Assembly (NCBI GenBank): GCA_021399435.1
Contig: JAJTUP010000018.1
Location: 496,001 to 560,000, forward strand
DNA from: Diaporthe sp. PMI_573
Taxonomy: Eukaryota; Ascomycota; Sordariomycetes; Diaporthales; Diaporthaceae
DNA length: 64,000 bases
Direction of reading: 5' to 3'
The number at the start of each line of letters is the position of its first letter. Position 1 is the stretch's first letter. Positions 22,081 to 34,023 of the stretch are shown one piece after another. The position numbers and the translations under genes were made by a program. The notes under the pieces were generated by a model. It searched no databases. It was given only the letters and a program-made list of their open reading frames with translations, and was not told the origin of the DNA.

Positions 22081-23600
22081 CGGCTTCCCGACCAAGTTAG
22101 GTCATACTCGCGATGCAAGGCTGACCATCTGCAGAATGAATAAGTAGAGAATTTGACGGTGTTATACCGGTTTCTGCGGGTGTATGCAAGCGGGGAAGTG
22201 ATCGCCTCCGCGGATGAGCATTAAACAAGCTTTGGTATGACTCGCCCGATCAAGTGTACTTTTGCTTCAGCTTCCCGCGGCGATTACTTGTGGTTGAAAA
22301 GCACGAGGACAAAAGGACCGTGGCGTTCTTTCCTTAGCGTTGCTCAAAAGGGCTCAGGCCCTCCCGACCTGACCATTATAGCCCATGTGAAACTCCCGCC
22401 GGTGCCGTTCTTCGAGCTCCTGATTCATCGATCCATATCACTCGGCGGCCCTGCGCTCCTCTTATCACTCCACATTTACGCGTTTAGGCGTAGCTCACAT
22501 GTGCTCCAATCACAGCTCATGGAGGGACACGAAAAGTGAAAATTCCATATATAAGGTTTTGGGGACCAATCTCGAACGCGAGAGCCTACAGCTGGTGCTC
22601 GTGCGTCATGACTGTTATAATATGCACTCATGCGACGAAGTCAAATTAAGCTTCGGGACTGAATCAGCCATAACATCGATGCGTCGTACAGATCACAGCC
22701 TCACACATGTAAGCACTCTTCTCAATTAATTTCATTACAGTTGATTTGTCGTTACTTTCGGAGATCACCGTAGAATAGAGTGCCAAGTGGAGACATCTTA
22801 TTTTCCGTAGATCACAACTGCAGGAACTGGTCTCGGCATGCATGTGCCAGATTTCGCCACCCGGTAAATCTCAAGATTGTCACTAACAGCCATTGTGGCG
22901 TAGGATGACGATCTTTTCTAGAAGAGAACATCCTCTCACAGTCTCAATTGGTCTTAAGGTAGTGCCACCCAAGACTGAGGACTGGTTTTAGTCTGCAAGA
23001 TCAGACTGGGATCAGTTCCGTGTTCTGAAAATGGACCATGGCTGATGTTAACTTTGGAATCAGAATCTTGGCGAAGCCTCTATGGTAAATTGTAGTACTC
23101 TACATAATACGTGGAGAGCATGCGCAACCTACCTTGCTGTAGAGGCAGACTGTGTGTGTGGTCACTGAATCCGCACTGATGCCAATATCAAATCCAAGCG
23201 TCCGACCCCTACGGTGAAAAGAGTTCAGGATGAAAAAGAACCCCTCACGTTTCTTCATAGAATGCATCTGACTCAAATTTCGGCTTGCGTATGTCAATCT
23301 TGTGAGCTTGAACCATTGCCAACTTCCTTCAGAGGGCCGCGATGCAGGAGACGTCAACAGTGGAGGCTCTAGGGCTACCTGAACTTGTAATGTGATGACG
23401 GCGTTGCATGCAAGGACGAATCGGCTGATCTGTGACTTTCAGCTGCCCTCTCAAACTTCCTCACCATCAGCTTGTTTTTTTAGGTCGCTGAAGTTGGATG
23501 AACGAGGAACAATCAGCCCGTAACGAGGCCACAGCATCTACGTGCTGAGCCATGTGGGTAATTCTCACCGTGAAACCCCAGGCTCTGTACCTAAAGGACA
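22081..23600. other. Gene-free spacer, nothing recognised
   Basis: Upstream of the receptor gene. It holds only short open frames without recognisable content and should contain the receptor promoter. Confidence 0.4.
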
Positions 23601-23604
23601 TCCA

Positions 23605-23815
23605 TCCACAGGATAACCTCCTGTGGGATGACCTCCTGTAAGATAACCTCGAATTGAATCATCTTGTGTGGCATAACCTCCTGTGGGATAATCTTCTGTG
23701 GCGTAATCTCCTGGTGAATCATCTCCTGTGGCATAACCGCTAAAAAAAACATCTCATATGGGAAAGCCTCCTGTAAAGTAACCTCCTATGGAATATTTTC
23801 CTGTGATAAAACTTC
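23605..23815. repeat. 15-bp minisatellite (locus D)
   Basis: About 14 degenerate copies near GGATAACCTCCTGTG, plus-strand orientation, ending about 155 bases before the BTB-8 start. Same family as loci A, B, E and others. Confidence 0.85.
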
Positions 23816-23971
23816 ACAGGGCCACAGCCAACTTGCCCCACCTTTCAGGCGCCTCGCAACAACACCATCTGAGACCTATCTCCCCAGGCACCTTCGCAGG
23901 CCGTTAATTTCTACAGAATTCAAACAACCCCCGACTTTCCTTAACCTTCCCAAACCAGCACCACCGTCAAG

Positions 23972-25021
23972 ATGAGCGAACCCGAGCCCCCTTCCTTCCG
24001 AGAGAACGACCTCCAGCTCCTCGAAACGGGCAACTTCGCCGATGGCACCGTCAAATGCAAGGGCCGCACCTGGAAGGTGCACAAAGCACTGCTGGCCTCG
24101 AGGCTGAAGTTCTTCAAAGCTGCCTTCTACGGCTCTTTCGCGGTGCGTCATCCAAGTGGAAGCTATCCTTGGAGCCATGGCCCTGACACAGCTTACAGGA
24201 GGCTACGTCCGGTGAGGTCGACTTCCCCGAGTCTGACCCTGACTCTGTTGACATCATGCTTCGACACCTCTATCGTGAGGGTATGGTGAATTCCTTTGGG
24301 CATCTACGTTGGAGTCAGACCCGAGCTGACAATGTTAAAAGGCCTCGATGTCAGAGCCCTTAACACTCCTGTCCTTTGCGCGCGCTGCTGGAAACTTGCC
24401 GACTATGTGCAGCTTAAAAGCCTCAAGTGTGTTGCGACCTCAACATTAAAAGATCATTTCGACGCGATGGTACTGCTAGCCGCCAATGATCAGTGGGACA
24501 AGCAACTCAAGCCTAAGTGTTTGGGATACTTTTTCGAGGCCTTTCGTGAAGTTTGTGCTGAGAAACTTACGAAGCCACTCCAAATTCTCTTTACTGAATT
24601 CCTGTGGGCAGCCCGGTTCAGCATGATTCGCCTCACACAGACCTTGGAGTTCCTGGAGACGCACCCTGACGCAAACCGGGCCATGCTGTCGCTACTGGTT
24701 TACAGCCAGCACATGCAAGGCTCAGACTGGATTCCCAAGTCCAAACAGATCCTGCATCACGCTAACAACATTGGAGACTTCAAGTTCATGGACATGACTA
24801 GCTGCTCAAGATGCAGCAAGGAGGTCAAGGTCAAGAAAGAGCCAAGGTTTTACAACGCTTTCCCTGTCGAATCCTCGAAATCAAAAATTGGGGACTTGAT
24901 GTGGTGCAAGCAGTGTGTTGCCAACATCAACGAGGACCGCAGCTGGCCGTGGCGGAAAAATGGATCGGCGAAGAGGGACAAGGTCAAGGTGGAGGCGTGG
25001 GCTTGGTCTGACGATGAGTAG
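23972..25021 (+). CDS. BTB/POZ domain protein with C-terminal Cys motif (BTB-8)
   Basis: Exons 23972-24142, 24199-24280 (82 bases) and 24342-25021 give 310 residues. Introns are 56 and 61 bp at the two conserved BTB positions. The BTB core reads 'LLETGNFADGTVKCKGRTWK', 'VHKALLASRLKFFKAAFYG', 'IMLRHLYREG'. The helical middle carries 'LFTEFLWAARFS', the counterpart of the 'FVWAAR' motif in its relatives. The C-terminal module has 'CSRCSKE' and 'WCKQC', then 'SWPWRK' and an acidic and aromatic tail. BTB-9, about 800 bases downstream on the same strand, is its closest-looking relative by exon 1 and exon 2 ('FKAAFYG', 'HKVILASR' versus 'HKALLASR'), so the pair may be a recent tandem duplicate with diverged C-termini. 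Confidence 0.88.
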
Positions 25022-25271
25022 GTGGGACAGACAACTACCACTGGCCGCAGACTCGAATGTGGACTGGTGTCCTCCGAGCTGAAATCATTGCCCAACTTTG
25101 AATGGTCTCACAATTGATGGTCATGGTCTGCAACGCAGAGTACCTGGTCACATAGACAAAATTGAAACCCATGGTACATCTTCTGATGTGTGCCATTCCT
25201 ATGCATGCACGTAGAGCCAGCTGGTAAGCTGGTTTTCCAAACCTCGAAGGATGTAAGCCAGGTATGGGAGA

Positions 25272-25358
25272 CTCCTAACCTCCTATGCAATAATCCCCCA
25301 TAGGACAATCACCTATGGGACAATCTCCTATGGGATAATCTCCTATGGAACAGTCTCC
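25272..25358. repeat. 15-bp minisatellite (locus E)
   Basis: About five or six copies near GGATAATCTCCTATG between BTB-8 and BTB-9. Plus-strand orientation, same family as locus D. Confidence 0.8.
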
Positions 25359-25811
25359 CACCTGCAAACAAGTAGTCTCAACTTGCTTAGGTTATTCAGG
25401 CTCGGAACATCGGTTGAGCAACAAGATACAGGTCAACTTTAGATGCCAGCGTCACATGAGCTCTTCCATGGACTTTTGCCACAGGACGGCCTTCAGTGGT
25501 GTGGCACTTCTCTCCTTTGCAAAGAAGCTAGGCGAACAGATTGAAATCAGGCCAAACCACCCTACATCCCATCTCGAGATTTGCACACTTCTTTCTGCCT
25601 GCATCTGTTTGCACGCACTGGGACTGGTTCTGCTGCCTCTGCGCACACAAAATTGGAGCTCTCTCGTCCTACCAACCTCTACAGCTCCACGGTTTTCAGA
25701 CCCTTTTCAACCCCTCCACCACCCTCCAACTCAACCACCACCAGCAGCCGCCACAAACCTCCCCGCCTCAAACCGTCACCACCACCACGTCAGCACCTCA
25801 AACACCTCAAA

Positions 25812-27091
25812 ATGTCTGAACTCAACGGTGGTGGCAGCCTTGACGGTGCCGACCTTGTTCTCTTCGAGACCGGAAACCTCGCCGACGCCACCGTCGTCTG
25901 CGGCGACCGAACTTGGAACGTCCACAAAGTCATTTTGGCCTCGCGATGCAGGTGGTTCAAGGCTGCTTTCTATGGAAACATGGCAGTGAGTATTATTTTT
26001 TTTTCATCGCACTTGAAGCCCCAAGTGATCTTGCTACCCAAAGGCTAACCGCCAGGTGTTCTAGGAGGCTGTGTCTAGCAAAGTTGTCCTGCAAGAGCAG
26101 GACCCTGACGTTGTCAACATCATGCTTCGTTTCATCTACACCAAGGGTAAGAATGTAAATGGGAGCGTTTGTACAAATAGCAATTTGTATGTGTCGCTGA
26201 CGGTCAACGGGCAATATAGATACCGAGATGAAGGAACTAAAAAGAGGCAAAGGATTGCCATCACTTTTCATTCGAACTTTTCGACTCGCCGACTTCTTCC
26301 AGATCGACGAGTTGAAAGAGGTAGCTACTGAAGAGCTCCAGTCGTATTTCGCATTCGACGTCCCTGCCGTCCGCATGACTACATTGTCTAACGCCGAGGA
26401 AGACGGAGCCCAGACTCCGCAATGGCTGACCGAGACCCTGGACGCTGTCGAGGAGGCATACAAGGACAGGAGCACGGCGCCGATCCTGAAGACGCTGCTC
26501 GACCTCATATACGAGCGCAGGCACATGGTCTTTCCGTTCCAAGAAGCCGTGGCCTTGCTGGACAAGATCCCGGAGATGGGGAACGACCTCATAAAAGACC
26601 ACATCACTGACCACCTCACCAAGCAGCAGACTACATACCGGCTTGGGCTCCCGGTTCTCAAGGCCATTCAAAGCGTGCAAGGCGTGCAACGCCTGCGTAA
26701 TTATTATGCCGCGGGCGAGAAGAGCACCTTCAGCCATGGCGTGGTCATAGTAGAGCCAGAGTGTGTGCTGTATCCCGTCGTGGGCAAGAGCAGGTTTCCG
26801 TTCGTCCCGGTGGATCCCCAGGCGGAGACGAGGCAGGAATATCTGGACTGGATCTCGCCGCGTGCCAGCGCCGTTAAGAGAATGACGAGCCATCCTAGGT
26901 CCGCACTTGTCGTGGTCGAGATGAGCTATTCAAAGGATCTACAGTTGACCGTTTGCTTCGACGCCTGCAGTGACGCGAGACTCTACGTTGAACTCTACTG
27001 CCGTGGCAACGTCAAGATCGCCCGGCGGACGGCACCGGACCTCGCAGCCTTCACGAACTTGATGCCGATAGAATCCTTCGCACCTTCTTGA
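25812..27091 (+). CDS. BTB/POZ domain protein (BTB-9)
   Basis: Exons 25812-25985, 26065-26146 (82 bases) and 26220-27091 give 375 residues, the longest of the cluster. The BTB core is 'LFETGNLADATVVCGDRTWN', 'VHKVILASRCRWFKAAFYG', 'IMLRFIYTKG', then 'IRTFRLADFFQIDELKEV'. Both conserved intron positions are present (79 and 73 bp). Its middle part 'LDLIYERRHMVFPFQEAVAL' differs from the 'FVW' motif of relatives. The C-terminal 120 residues are unlike the others and lack the paired CxxC motifs. This region is not recognised; the sequence around 'PVLKAIQSVQGVQRLRNYYA' looks helical. The 5' leader is CT- and CA-rich. Confidence 0.85.
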
Positions 27092-27466
27092 TATCTGCGA
27101 CTTCGACACCAACAAACAAGCAATCCGACATTGGAAGGTCGCCTTCCTACGGGAAGAAAATTGTTTGGTTGACTGCTTTGACTACAGCGGATCAAAAGGA
27201 AGGCATGGAAAACAGGTCACGGTCATCACAGCAAAAGCAGCGAGGATACGGGCAAAGCCTATGCAGATTGATTTACGAAGGGAGGCTCTTCAAGCCAATA
27301 TGTACAGTAGTAGTCAGAATAAAAAAATCGACCGATGCATTCCTTCCTTCCTTTTGCAAATTCCCCCATGCAACGAACGTCAGGGGGTGGGTGGGTGGCG
27401 AGTGCATCGTTCCTTCATTTCTTTTCTTTCAAGCCCTAATCATCTCTCTCTCTCTCTCGTAACAAT
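27092..27466. other. Convergent 3' spacer between BTB-9 and GH7 gene
   Basis: About 375 bases between two convergent genes. It includes a short CT dinucleotide run near 27445-27460. No gene seen. Confidence 0.4.
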
Positions 27467-29069
27467 CTAGTACGTAGAGCCAATGGGGCCGAACTTAATA
27501 TTGGAATAGATGACGGTGGAGTCTGCGCTCGAGGCCTCGACGTCGGAGGGGACACCACTGCTGGTGGCGCATGTGCCACGGGCGACGCCGGGCTTGCTGG
27601 GGTCGGCGGTGACGGGGTAGGAGGAGTCGAGCCAGAGCATGTTGGCGTAGTGCTGTTCACAAGACATGTCAGTTTCATTCCATCTCCCCACCACCGTTCG
27701 GATCAAGGGGGTACTCACGTCATCCCACAGAGACATAACAAGAACCATACCCTTGCCAAGCGCAGAGGTTATCCCAGAAAAGCCACCCTTTTGGCTAAAC
27801 ACATCCTGGTCGCCAAAGGCAGTCTTCTGGGCCGTGCACATGGCCGAGGTGACAGAGTTGTAAGCAGTGAGCCCGGAGACGGTAGACTTGGGCTGCTGGA
27901 TCTTGACGCCGTTCTGGATGTAGTACTGCTTGATCTCGCTCGACGAGAACTGCGTGACGACGGTAAACTTCTTGGTCGTGTCGACCGTCTTGCCGGGCCC
28001 GTAAAAGCCCGTGTTGCCCATGCGGTAGGCGTTCCAGTCACACCCGTCCGGGTCGCAGTCGCCCGCGTACCGCGTCGCCGAGTACGTGCCCCCGCACGCG
28101 TCGCCCGAGCAGATGTGCTGCGCGCTGTTGGTGCACGGGTGCGGCGTGAAGGCAGTGCTGATCGAGTTGGCCTCCCACACGTCCATTTCCGCACAGCATG
28201 AGCCTTTCCCACCCACACCTGCGTTGGCATCATTTGTGGATGGCTTCCAGCCCTCGGCGTTGGCCTGGTTTGGGTCAGCGGTGTTGGAGGGGTGGGGGGG
28301 CTGTAGGACGGGGGTTGGGGGTTGGTCTTGGCACATACCGCTCCGTTGATGAACTTGAGGTCGCGGGGGCACTGGGAGTCGCAGTATCCAGTGCCGTACT
28401 TGGCTCCGGCGGTGTTGGTCGAGTACTTGGCCATGCCGCCATCGGCGTCCATGGAGACAAAGTACAGGGCGCCGTTCAGGCCGCACTATCGTGCCTCGTT
28501 AGCATATACACGCATGGGAAGCCGTTGCCGGTGGATCCTTACAGGCAGCTTGCTCAGATCGACGTCAAAGGAGAACTCGTTGTTCAGGAGGGTGAACATC
28601 TTGTACTTGGTGGCGGACTCCATGAGGTAGAGCCTGCTGCCAATGTTCTTGGTCGAGCTCTGGGTGACGAACTTGAGAGACAGGGCATTGCCGCTCGTCG
28701 TGGCGCCGTAGGTGGCAGCATAGTCAGCTCCATCGAGCACGCAGTTCGCGGCACAGCTCTTGTTGTCGGGGCAGATCGTCGCGTTCCACGTGTTTCCGGT
28801 GTAGCAGTTCGTGTACCCGTTCTTGTCGTGGACCCATCTCCAGTTGGAATCTGCAGAGCTGTGAGAACTTGCTTTCAAAACGCTGGTTCTGCCCAGGCCA
28901 CAGTTAAGAACGTACCGATGACGACCTCGCCGTTGTTGGTCGTGCAGCTCGAGGGGGAAGTGCACGACTGCCAAGTCATCGCGGGATGAGTCTCGGTCTT
29001 CTGCGTACCAGCGCCCTGGGCGTTAACAGCAGCGAGCAGGCTGCTCGCGACGGCGATTTTGCTGATCAT
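27467..29069 (-). CDS. GH7 cellobiohydrolase without a CBM1
   Basis: Exons 29069-28916, 28850-28543, 28485-28339, 28264-27719 and 27652-27467 give 446 residues; introns are 57-74 bp. Signal peptide '[17 protein letters not shown]' precedes '[17 protein letters not shown]'. The GH7 catalytic motif EMDVWE gives E229 (nucleophile), D231 and E234 (acid/base). '[15 protein letters not shown]', 'FYGPG', 'VTQF' and the final '[14 protein letters not shown]' match reducing-end cellobiohydrolases rather than GH7 endoglucanases. Many Cys residues fit the disulfide-rich fold. The protein ends right after the catalytic domain, with no linker and no CBM1. It acts outside the cell, releasing cellobiose from crystalline cellulose. 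A TATA box lies about 95 bases upstream of the ATG. Confidence 0.95.
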
Positions 29070-29161
29070 CTTGGTAGAGTGCTGATCGAATACTTCTTTG
29101 AGGATGTTTGTGCTGATCGATGACCGAACAAGCTCACCAAGCAAAAGCCCAAGCTCTTGGG

Positions 29162-29169
29162 TTTATATA
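29162..29169 (-). promoter_or_regulatory. TATA box of GH7 gene; upstream CreA-like sites
   Basis: TATATAAA on the minus strand, about 95 bases upstream of the cellobiohydrolase ATG. Further upstream, GTGGAG at 29276-29281 and 29539-29544 fits the CreA carbon-repression consensus SYGGRG. Such short sites occur often by chance, so only the TATA call is reasonably firm. Confidence 0.5.
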
Positions 29170-32100
29170 CTGCCAGATACAAGCTTCATGTCTCCGGCTG
29201 GGCGGGTGAAATGGGCACATGTTGACCAGGGAGAGCTCCCAAAGAGGAAATTCGGCGAGATCGGAGACGTGATATGTGGAGGGTTCATTTGTTCAACACG
29301 CTCCAAGAAGGAACGATGGGCCGGCTTCCGACTCCGAGGGAACTCTGTTGTCATCATGCGGGTGGGCTGTGGACGATCCTGCCCATTGTGTATATTTGCC
29401 GGAGGCTAGCAGGGTGGGTGAACATGACTGACAAGCCCCATAGCCACTGCGACGAGGTCGGTGCGTGCCTGACCGGCGCATGACAACGGTGATGGAAATA
29501 GACCCAAAGCCCAGCAGGAAGAGGGCCGCATATCCCCCGTGGAGGGCGGAAGGGAAGCAACGACCTCACACTGCAGATTAGGGAATAGTCCCAGATCCAC
29601 AGTTGCATCAAAAGTTAGATCTTGGTGCAAATAATATGAAGGACCAGAGAAGGCGATTTGAGTGCGGCAAGTAATATGTGCAGCCGAGATGTCATTGGAC
29701 CGTGACGAGACCTGCGTCAAGGTTTGCGTGGCCAGGGCCAGATGACTGTAAATCTGCTCGCAGGGTTCCCAACGACGCTTCGAAACGAGGTGCTGAGCTC
29801 TTCTTGGGGGCCGATACACCAACCTCCGCCTCATGATCGACTGGTGGGCGCTAGGCTGGAATTACTGCATGACGGTCTCGTCCTCCTCGAACGCAGACGC
29901 TGTAGAGACACTGACAACACCCGGAAACCGACTGCTGCCTACTCGAGTCCGGCTCGACATAGCCGATCTGCAGGGACACGCAGCCACTCGATTTTGTGGC
30001 CCCAAGCATGTTACTGTGACTTCAAACCCGCCCACATGAGGAGCCAGCGTACCTATACCAAGCGACGCCAATGGACCTTTTCAGGGAGAAAGGTGATAGC
30101 ACCAATGACTGTCTCGCTGGGGGCGTCAGACGACAATGATGCCCAGGTACGCCTCGCCGTGAAGGGCAAGCGTGGCATGTGGCGTGGCAGTGGGTAGACG
30201 GAGAATTGAGAATTCCGACAGTAAGACACGAGTCGACCCATGATGCTCTGGCAAGAGACATGTCGGCATTGGTCCCCATCCAGCCACCTGACCCGACACC
30301 AGGGATGGCATGCACGTCGTACGAGGAGGATGTATTTATGTGACAGGCGGTTAATCTCGGGAGAGCTGCCCTTGGCGAATCATGTTTTTGTTCCTGGGCT
30401 GGCCTGCGGTTTGGGATTCCTGGTTAGGAGTGGTGCCAAAAACCCATATGTACCCTTATGCCCGGATCGGCTATAAGTTTGTACTTATTAGGAGGCATTG
30501 GTGGACGTAGGTTGATTTAAGGTTGGATTGGACAGGGATCGACCTCTTGACTTTGGCTGGAACTCCCTGGAACTTGGCTATGATGGCCGGCAGAGCTCCT
30601 AACGTGGCGTCCGGGGTACATCGCGGGGAAACATCTGCGGTTTCTGAGTAGGCACCGCGTACCCGATTGCCATTGGATGCAGAAGCCAAGCTGTCGAGAA
30701 CCTGAACGGCGATCGCTGCCGTGCTGCCAAACACCATTTGCCGGCGCTGGAAGGAAAGGCGTCACGCCGTTGGGACTTGGGGCGCGGAGTGTTATCCTCC
30801 TGTGTTCCAGAACAAGTAAGACGCCCTTCTAGAAATGTGTGGGGATCCCTCCCTCCTCGGGTGCCACCTCGCGCGATTATTCTGCCGGAGGAAACCTTGT
30901 TTGAAAGCTTCTCCTATTGCTTATTGCCTTGGGGCTCGGGCCAGCTTCCCCCCACCCACGGCTATCGGCCTCGGGCCCGGCGGGGGTCCGACTGTAAGTA
31001 TCGCGGGCCCTGAATTCTGGTTGTCGAGGTGGCAAGCCAGCAAGAGCTTCGCGTTTCCACCCCCGAACGGCCGGGTACAGCGAGATCGATAGGTGGATTG
31101 TACTCAAAGCAGCTTGCTGTCGAGGTGAGCCATCGCATATGTAATGTTCCAGTGACGGAAGACCAAGTGACGTTCGGGCAGTGGGTGACGGTGGGTCAGG
31201 TTTGCTATGTGCTCTTGGAGGGTTAGCCGGAGGATTTCAAGCCGACTCATCAGGCTCCGGTTCCTTTGATGCATGCCGCCGAACTTGTTCGACTGGGTGA
31301 TTCTCTTGTAGCATCGTGCCGAGCCCAGACAGGCGACATTCTCCATGTCTCCGCCGCCAGGGCGCCAGCGTCAGCAATGTGTCTGGCAGAAGTTGTACTT
31401 GTGACGCCTGTCCGACCATGGCCCTCGTCGCATCGGGCTCCCACGGAGGGCTGGTGCCGCGGACGGGCATTGGCCGAGAGTGTGTCGTAAGTATCGTGAC
31501 ATGCTGACCGGGCCGTGATCCAGAAACAACAAGCATTGGCAGTGACAAAACGGGGTCTTGACGGCTGAGCTCAGCAATGGAATTGTAAACGGAGGCAAGG
31601 ATTTAGGACGTCATCGTGGTCAGGACCGTGCTGGACATGGGCCAGAGACTGGGAATCTGATAGGTTCGTTCAGTTAGCATCGCTCGATTCACTGGGTCTC
31701 CATTTTAGGCTGGATGGAAGAAAGGAAGTAAAGAGGAACCAGAACCAGAGAACATCAAGATGTAACCTTCGTCATTGCCTTCTCTTGCAGGAACTGCCAG
31801 TTCGCCTTCAAAGGCTCGCTCATTGTCGATCTCGTCGTCCTTCAGCGTCGGCAACAAAGCCACTCTTCCTTTCTTGCCCCCATCTTCCGCGTAGAGAGAC
31901 CCTGCACTGATGCTGTCGCCACGACTGCCGCCGTCATTGTCTCCGTCACAGCCTCGTGTACAGTCGTGCCATCTCGCGTCCACACACCCGATCACCTCCA
32001 CAGACTCGCACAGGTTGTGGGACGATGTCGTCGATCGCGCGTGACAGGGGGCCTGTCTATGTGTGGCTCTTCCTGTATTTCGAAAGGCTGCTCTGAGGTC

Positions 32101-33199
32101 GTGAGGACTATCGAAGTTGACCTCGTGGCGTTGTGCACGCGCTCGTCGAGCGTTCTTGAGCTCGGCAATGGCGGCGGCTGCGACTGCTGGAACAGCTGAT
32201 TGTCAAGCCGTTTCGTAGCTCCGGTGGTGGGAAAGGCGATCGCAGTCATGCGTCGATGCTGCATCTGTACTTCAGGACGTGACGCATCCGGCCTCTCCTA
32301 GGTCGCATCCACTGCTGTAGCGAGCGCTCGTTGGCAATCGGTTGCAGTGGCAGCTGTGGTACGAGTGGAGGCGCCGTGGCGAAGGCGAGGTTCTTTGTCG
32401 AAGCCATGCTGGGTCACCACCTCCCATCTAGGCAAACGGCCATGTCTGTGATGGAACTGGTCTGGATGGTACGAGGAAATTCAAGGCAAGGTTTTGATGA
32501 TGCTGTTGTGGTCGTTGGAAGGTCTGGCTTCCCTGCGCAGTATCACTGGGTGGGACCTGCCATGCCAGTGCCTCCTGAGAGCTGCCACCACCAGCTTTGG
32601 ACCCTGTCAACACACACACGCAGCGCCTGTTGTTGCAGCAGAAGAGCGAGAAAGCTTCAGCAGGAGAACACGAAGCAGCTACGGAGAGATGGGAACATTG
32701 GAGTTCATATGCTGGGTCTGTCATGTCAAGGTAAGTCAGATTTCTCGGCGCCACGGACAACAGAATTATGTTTATCATCACTGCAAAGCTGCCAAGATGG
32801 TAAATCTAAATCCTTGCACTTCTGAGTTTCTGCCAGCGTATTATCTCCAGGTCAAAAATGACGCCAAGGAGAGATCATCATTTGAGACGAGAGAGGATTT
32901 ACGAGGCGGAGTTTAGGCTGGGATCGGCATCACTTTATCCAGCCGACAGGCCAACCAATGGCGATTCTCTGTGCTTTCCCGCAATATGTTGATGACATTC
33001 AGTTTAGCCTTTTGATTTCTGTCCTTTCCATTCTTTTCTGTCTTTGATTTCTGTTGGTACAAAAACACAAAAGGGCACTCCCTTTCTCCTTGGAATTTTT
33101 CAGAATACAAAGTCAACAAACGGGCATGCTGTGGCACATTTCCTCCCCAACCTTGGCATGCCAAACCGCAAGGCGAAGGTCTTTCCGCTGTTGCATGGT
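29170..33199. other. Gene-poor region, no supported genes
   Basis: About 4 kb upstream of the GH7 gene. Many short open frames exist on both strands but none has recognisable domains, coherent introns or a convincing start. The best is a minus-strand pair around 31705-32264. The first few hundred bases should contain the cellulase promoter. Confidence 0.4.
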
Positions 33200-33284
33200 A
33201 AGTGGTTCGTTTTTAATCCGTGTACGTACGCTTCTTAAGCGGTATGTAGGCGGTCCCTTCATACAGTGGTAAACGCTTAAACAC
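33200..33284 (-). repeat. 84-bp dispersed repeat, copy 2 (inverted)
   Basis: The reverse complement matches 12690-12773 almost base for base across the whole length, from TGTTTAAGCG to the AACGAACCACTT end. A few substitutions separate them. No coding content. Confidence 0.85.
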
Positions 33285-34023
33285 CCAGCGTTAAAAAAAT
33301 ACTACAATGCCGATAACAGTAGGTTTAGAATACGATTGTCTGTGGCACGTGGCCCAGAATGTGTTGCATGGTAAGAAGTACTGGGGGTAAAGAATGCTGA
33401 TGATAATTTAACAGCTGGACCGACTTGGGCCGAACGGAGATAATCAAGGCCGACTCCTGGTTGCTCAAGGCCCTCGGCTGACACTGTTGTCACTGACTGA
33501 TATGGTTCAAGGTGCAAGTTGTGAATGTAGCTCGGTCTTCAAAGGGTACATACGCACACCCTGGAGCTGACAGGATGAAGACGGCGGGCGGCGCTCGGAA
33601 AGCCGAGCGCCGCTGCGTGAAGTTTGTTCGGTTTGAGCCAGCTGCACTGGTGGAATAATGCGATACCGGAGCTCCTATGGATGTTCAGGGAACCTGATCC
33701 TTTTGCACAATTGTCTTGTCTCGGTTCTGGACTGCTGTGGCTGTCCTGCACCTTGTATCGATCGTTGTGCAATTGACCTGGACGAAGAAGAAATCCTTCA
33801 AATCTGTGCATCATGGAAGATGCAAGGGCTGTGCCGAGCTCGCAACGTCCTCCCCATGTGCTATGTTCAAATGACCTCTCGCTGACTCCCTCGCTATGTT
33901 GAGGTTTACCTTCTCTCAAATTTCTCCCTTCAGACTCTGCCTCGCCAAAGTGAATTGTTGGCGCTTTTTTTTGCCACACAAACATAGTTTCAAACAACAC
34001 ACATTGGATACCCGGAAGAGACG
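33285..34023. other. Spacer upstream of MFS transporter
   Basis: No supported gene. The last 100-200 bases presumably include the promoter of the transporter. Confidence 0.35.

Noticed and set aside
31705..32264. Possible two-exon minus-strand gene (frames 31992-32264 and 31705-32001)
   Set aside because: The second frame has no ATG and I could not find a convincing intron junction between them. No domain seen.
32494..32916. Plus-strand 140-codon open frame
   Set aside because: No recognisable sequence, no intron structure, overlaps other frames on both strands.
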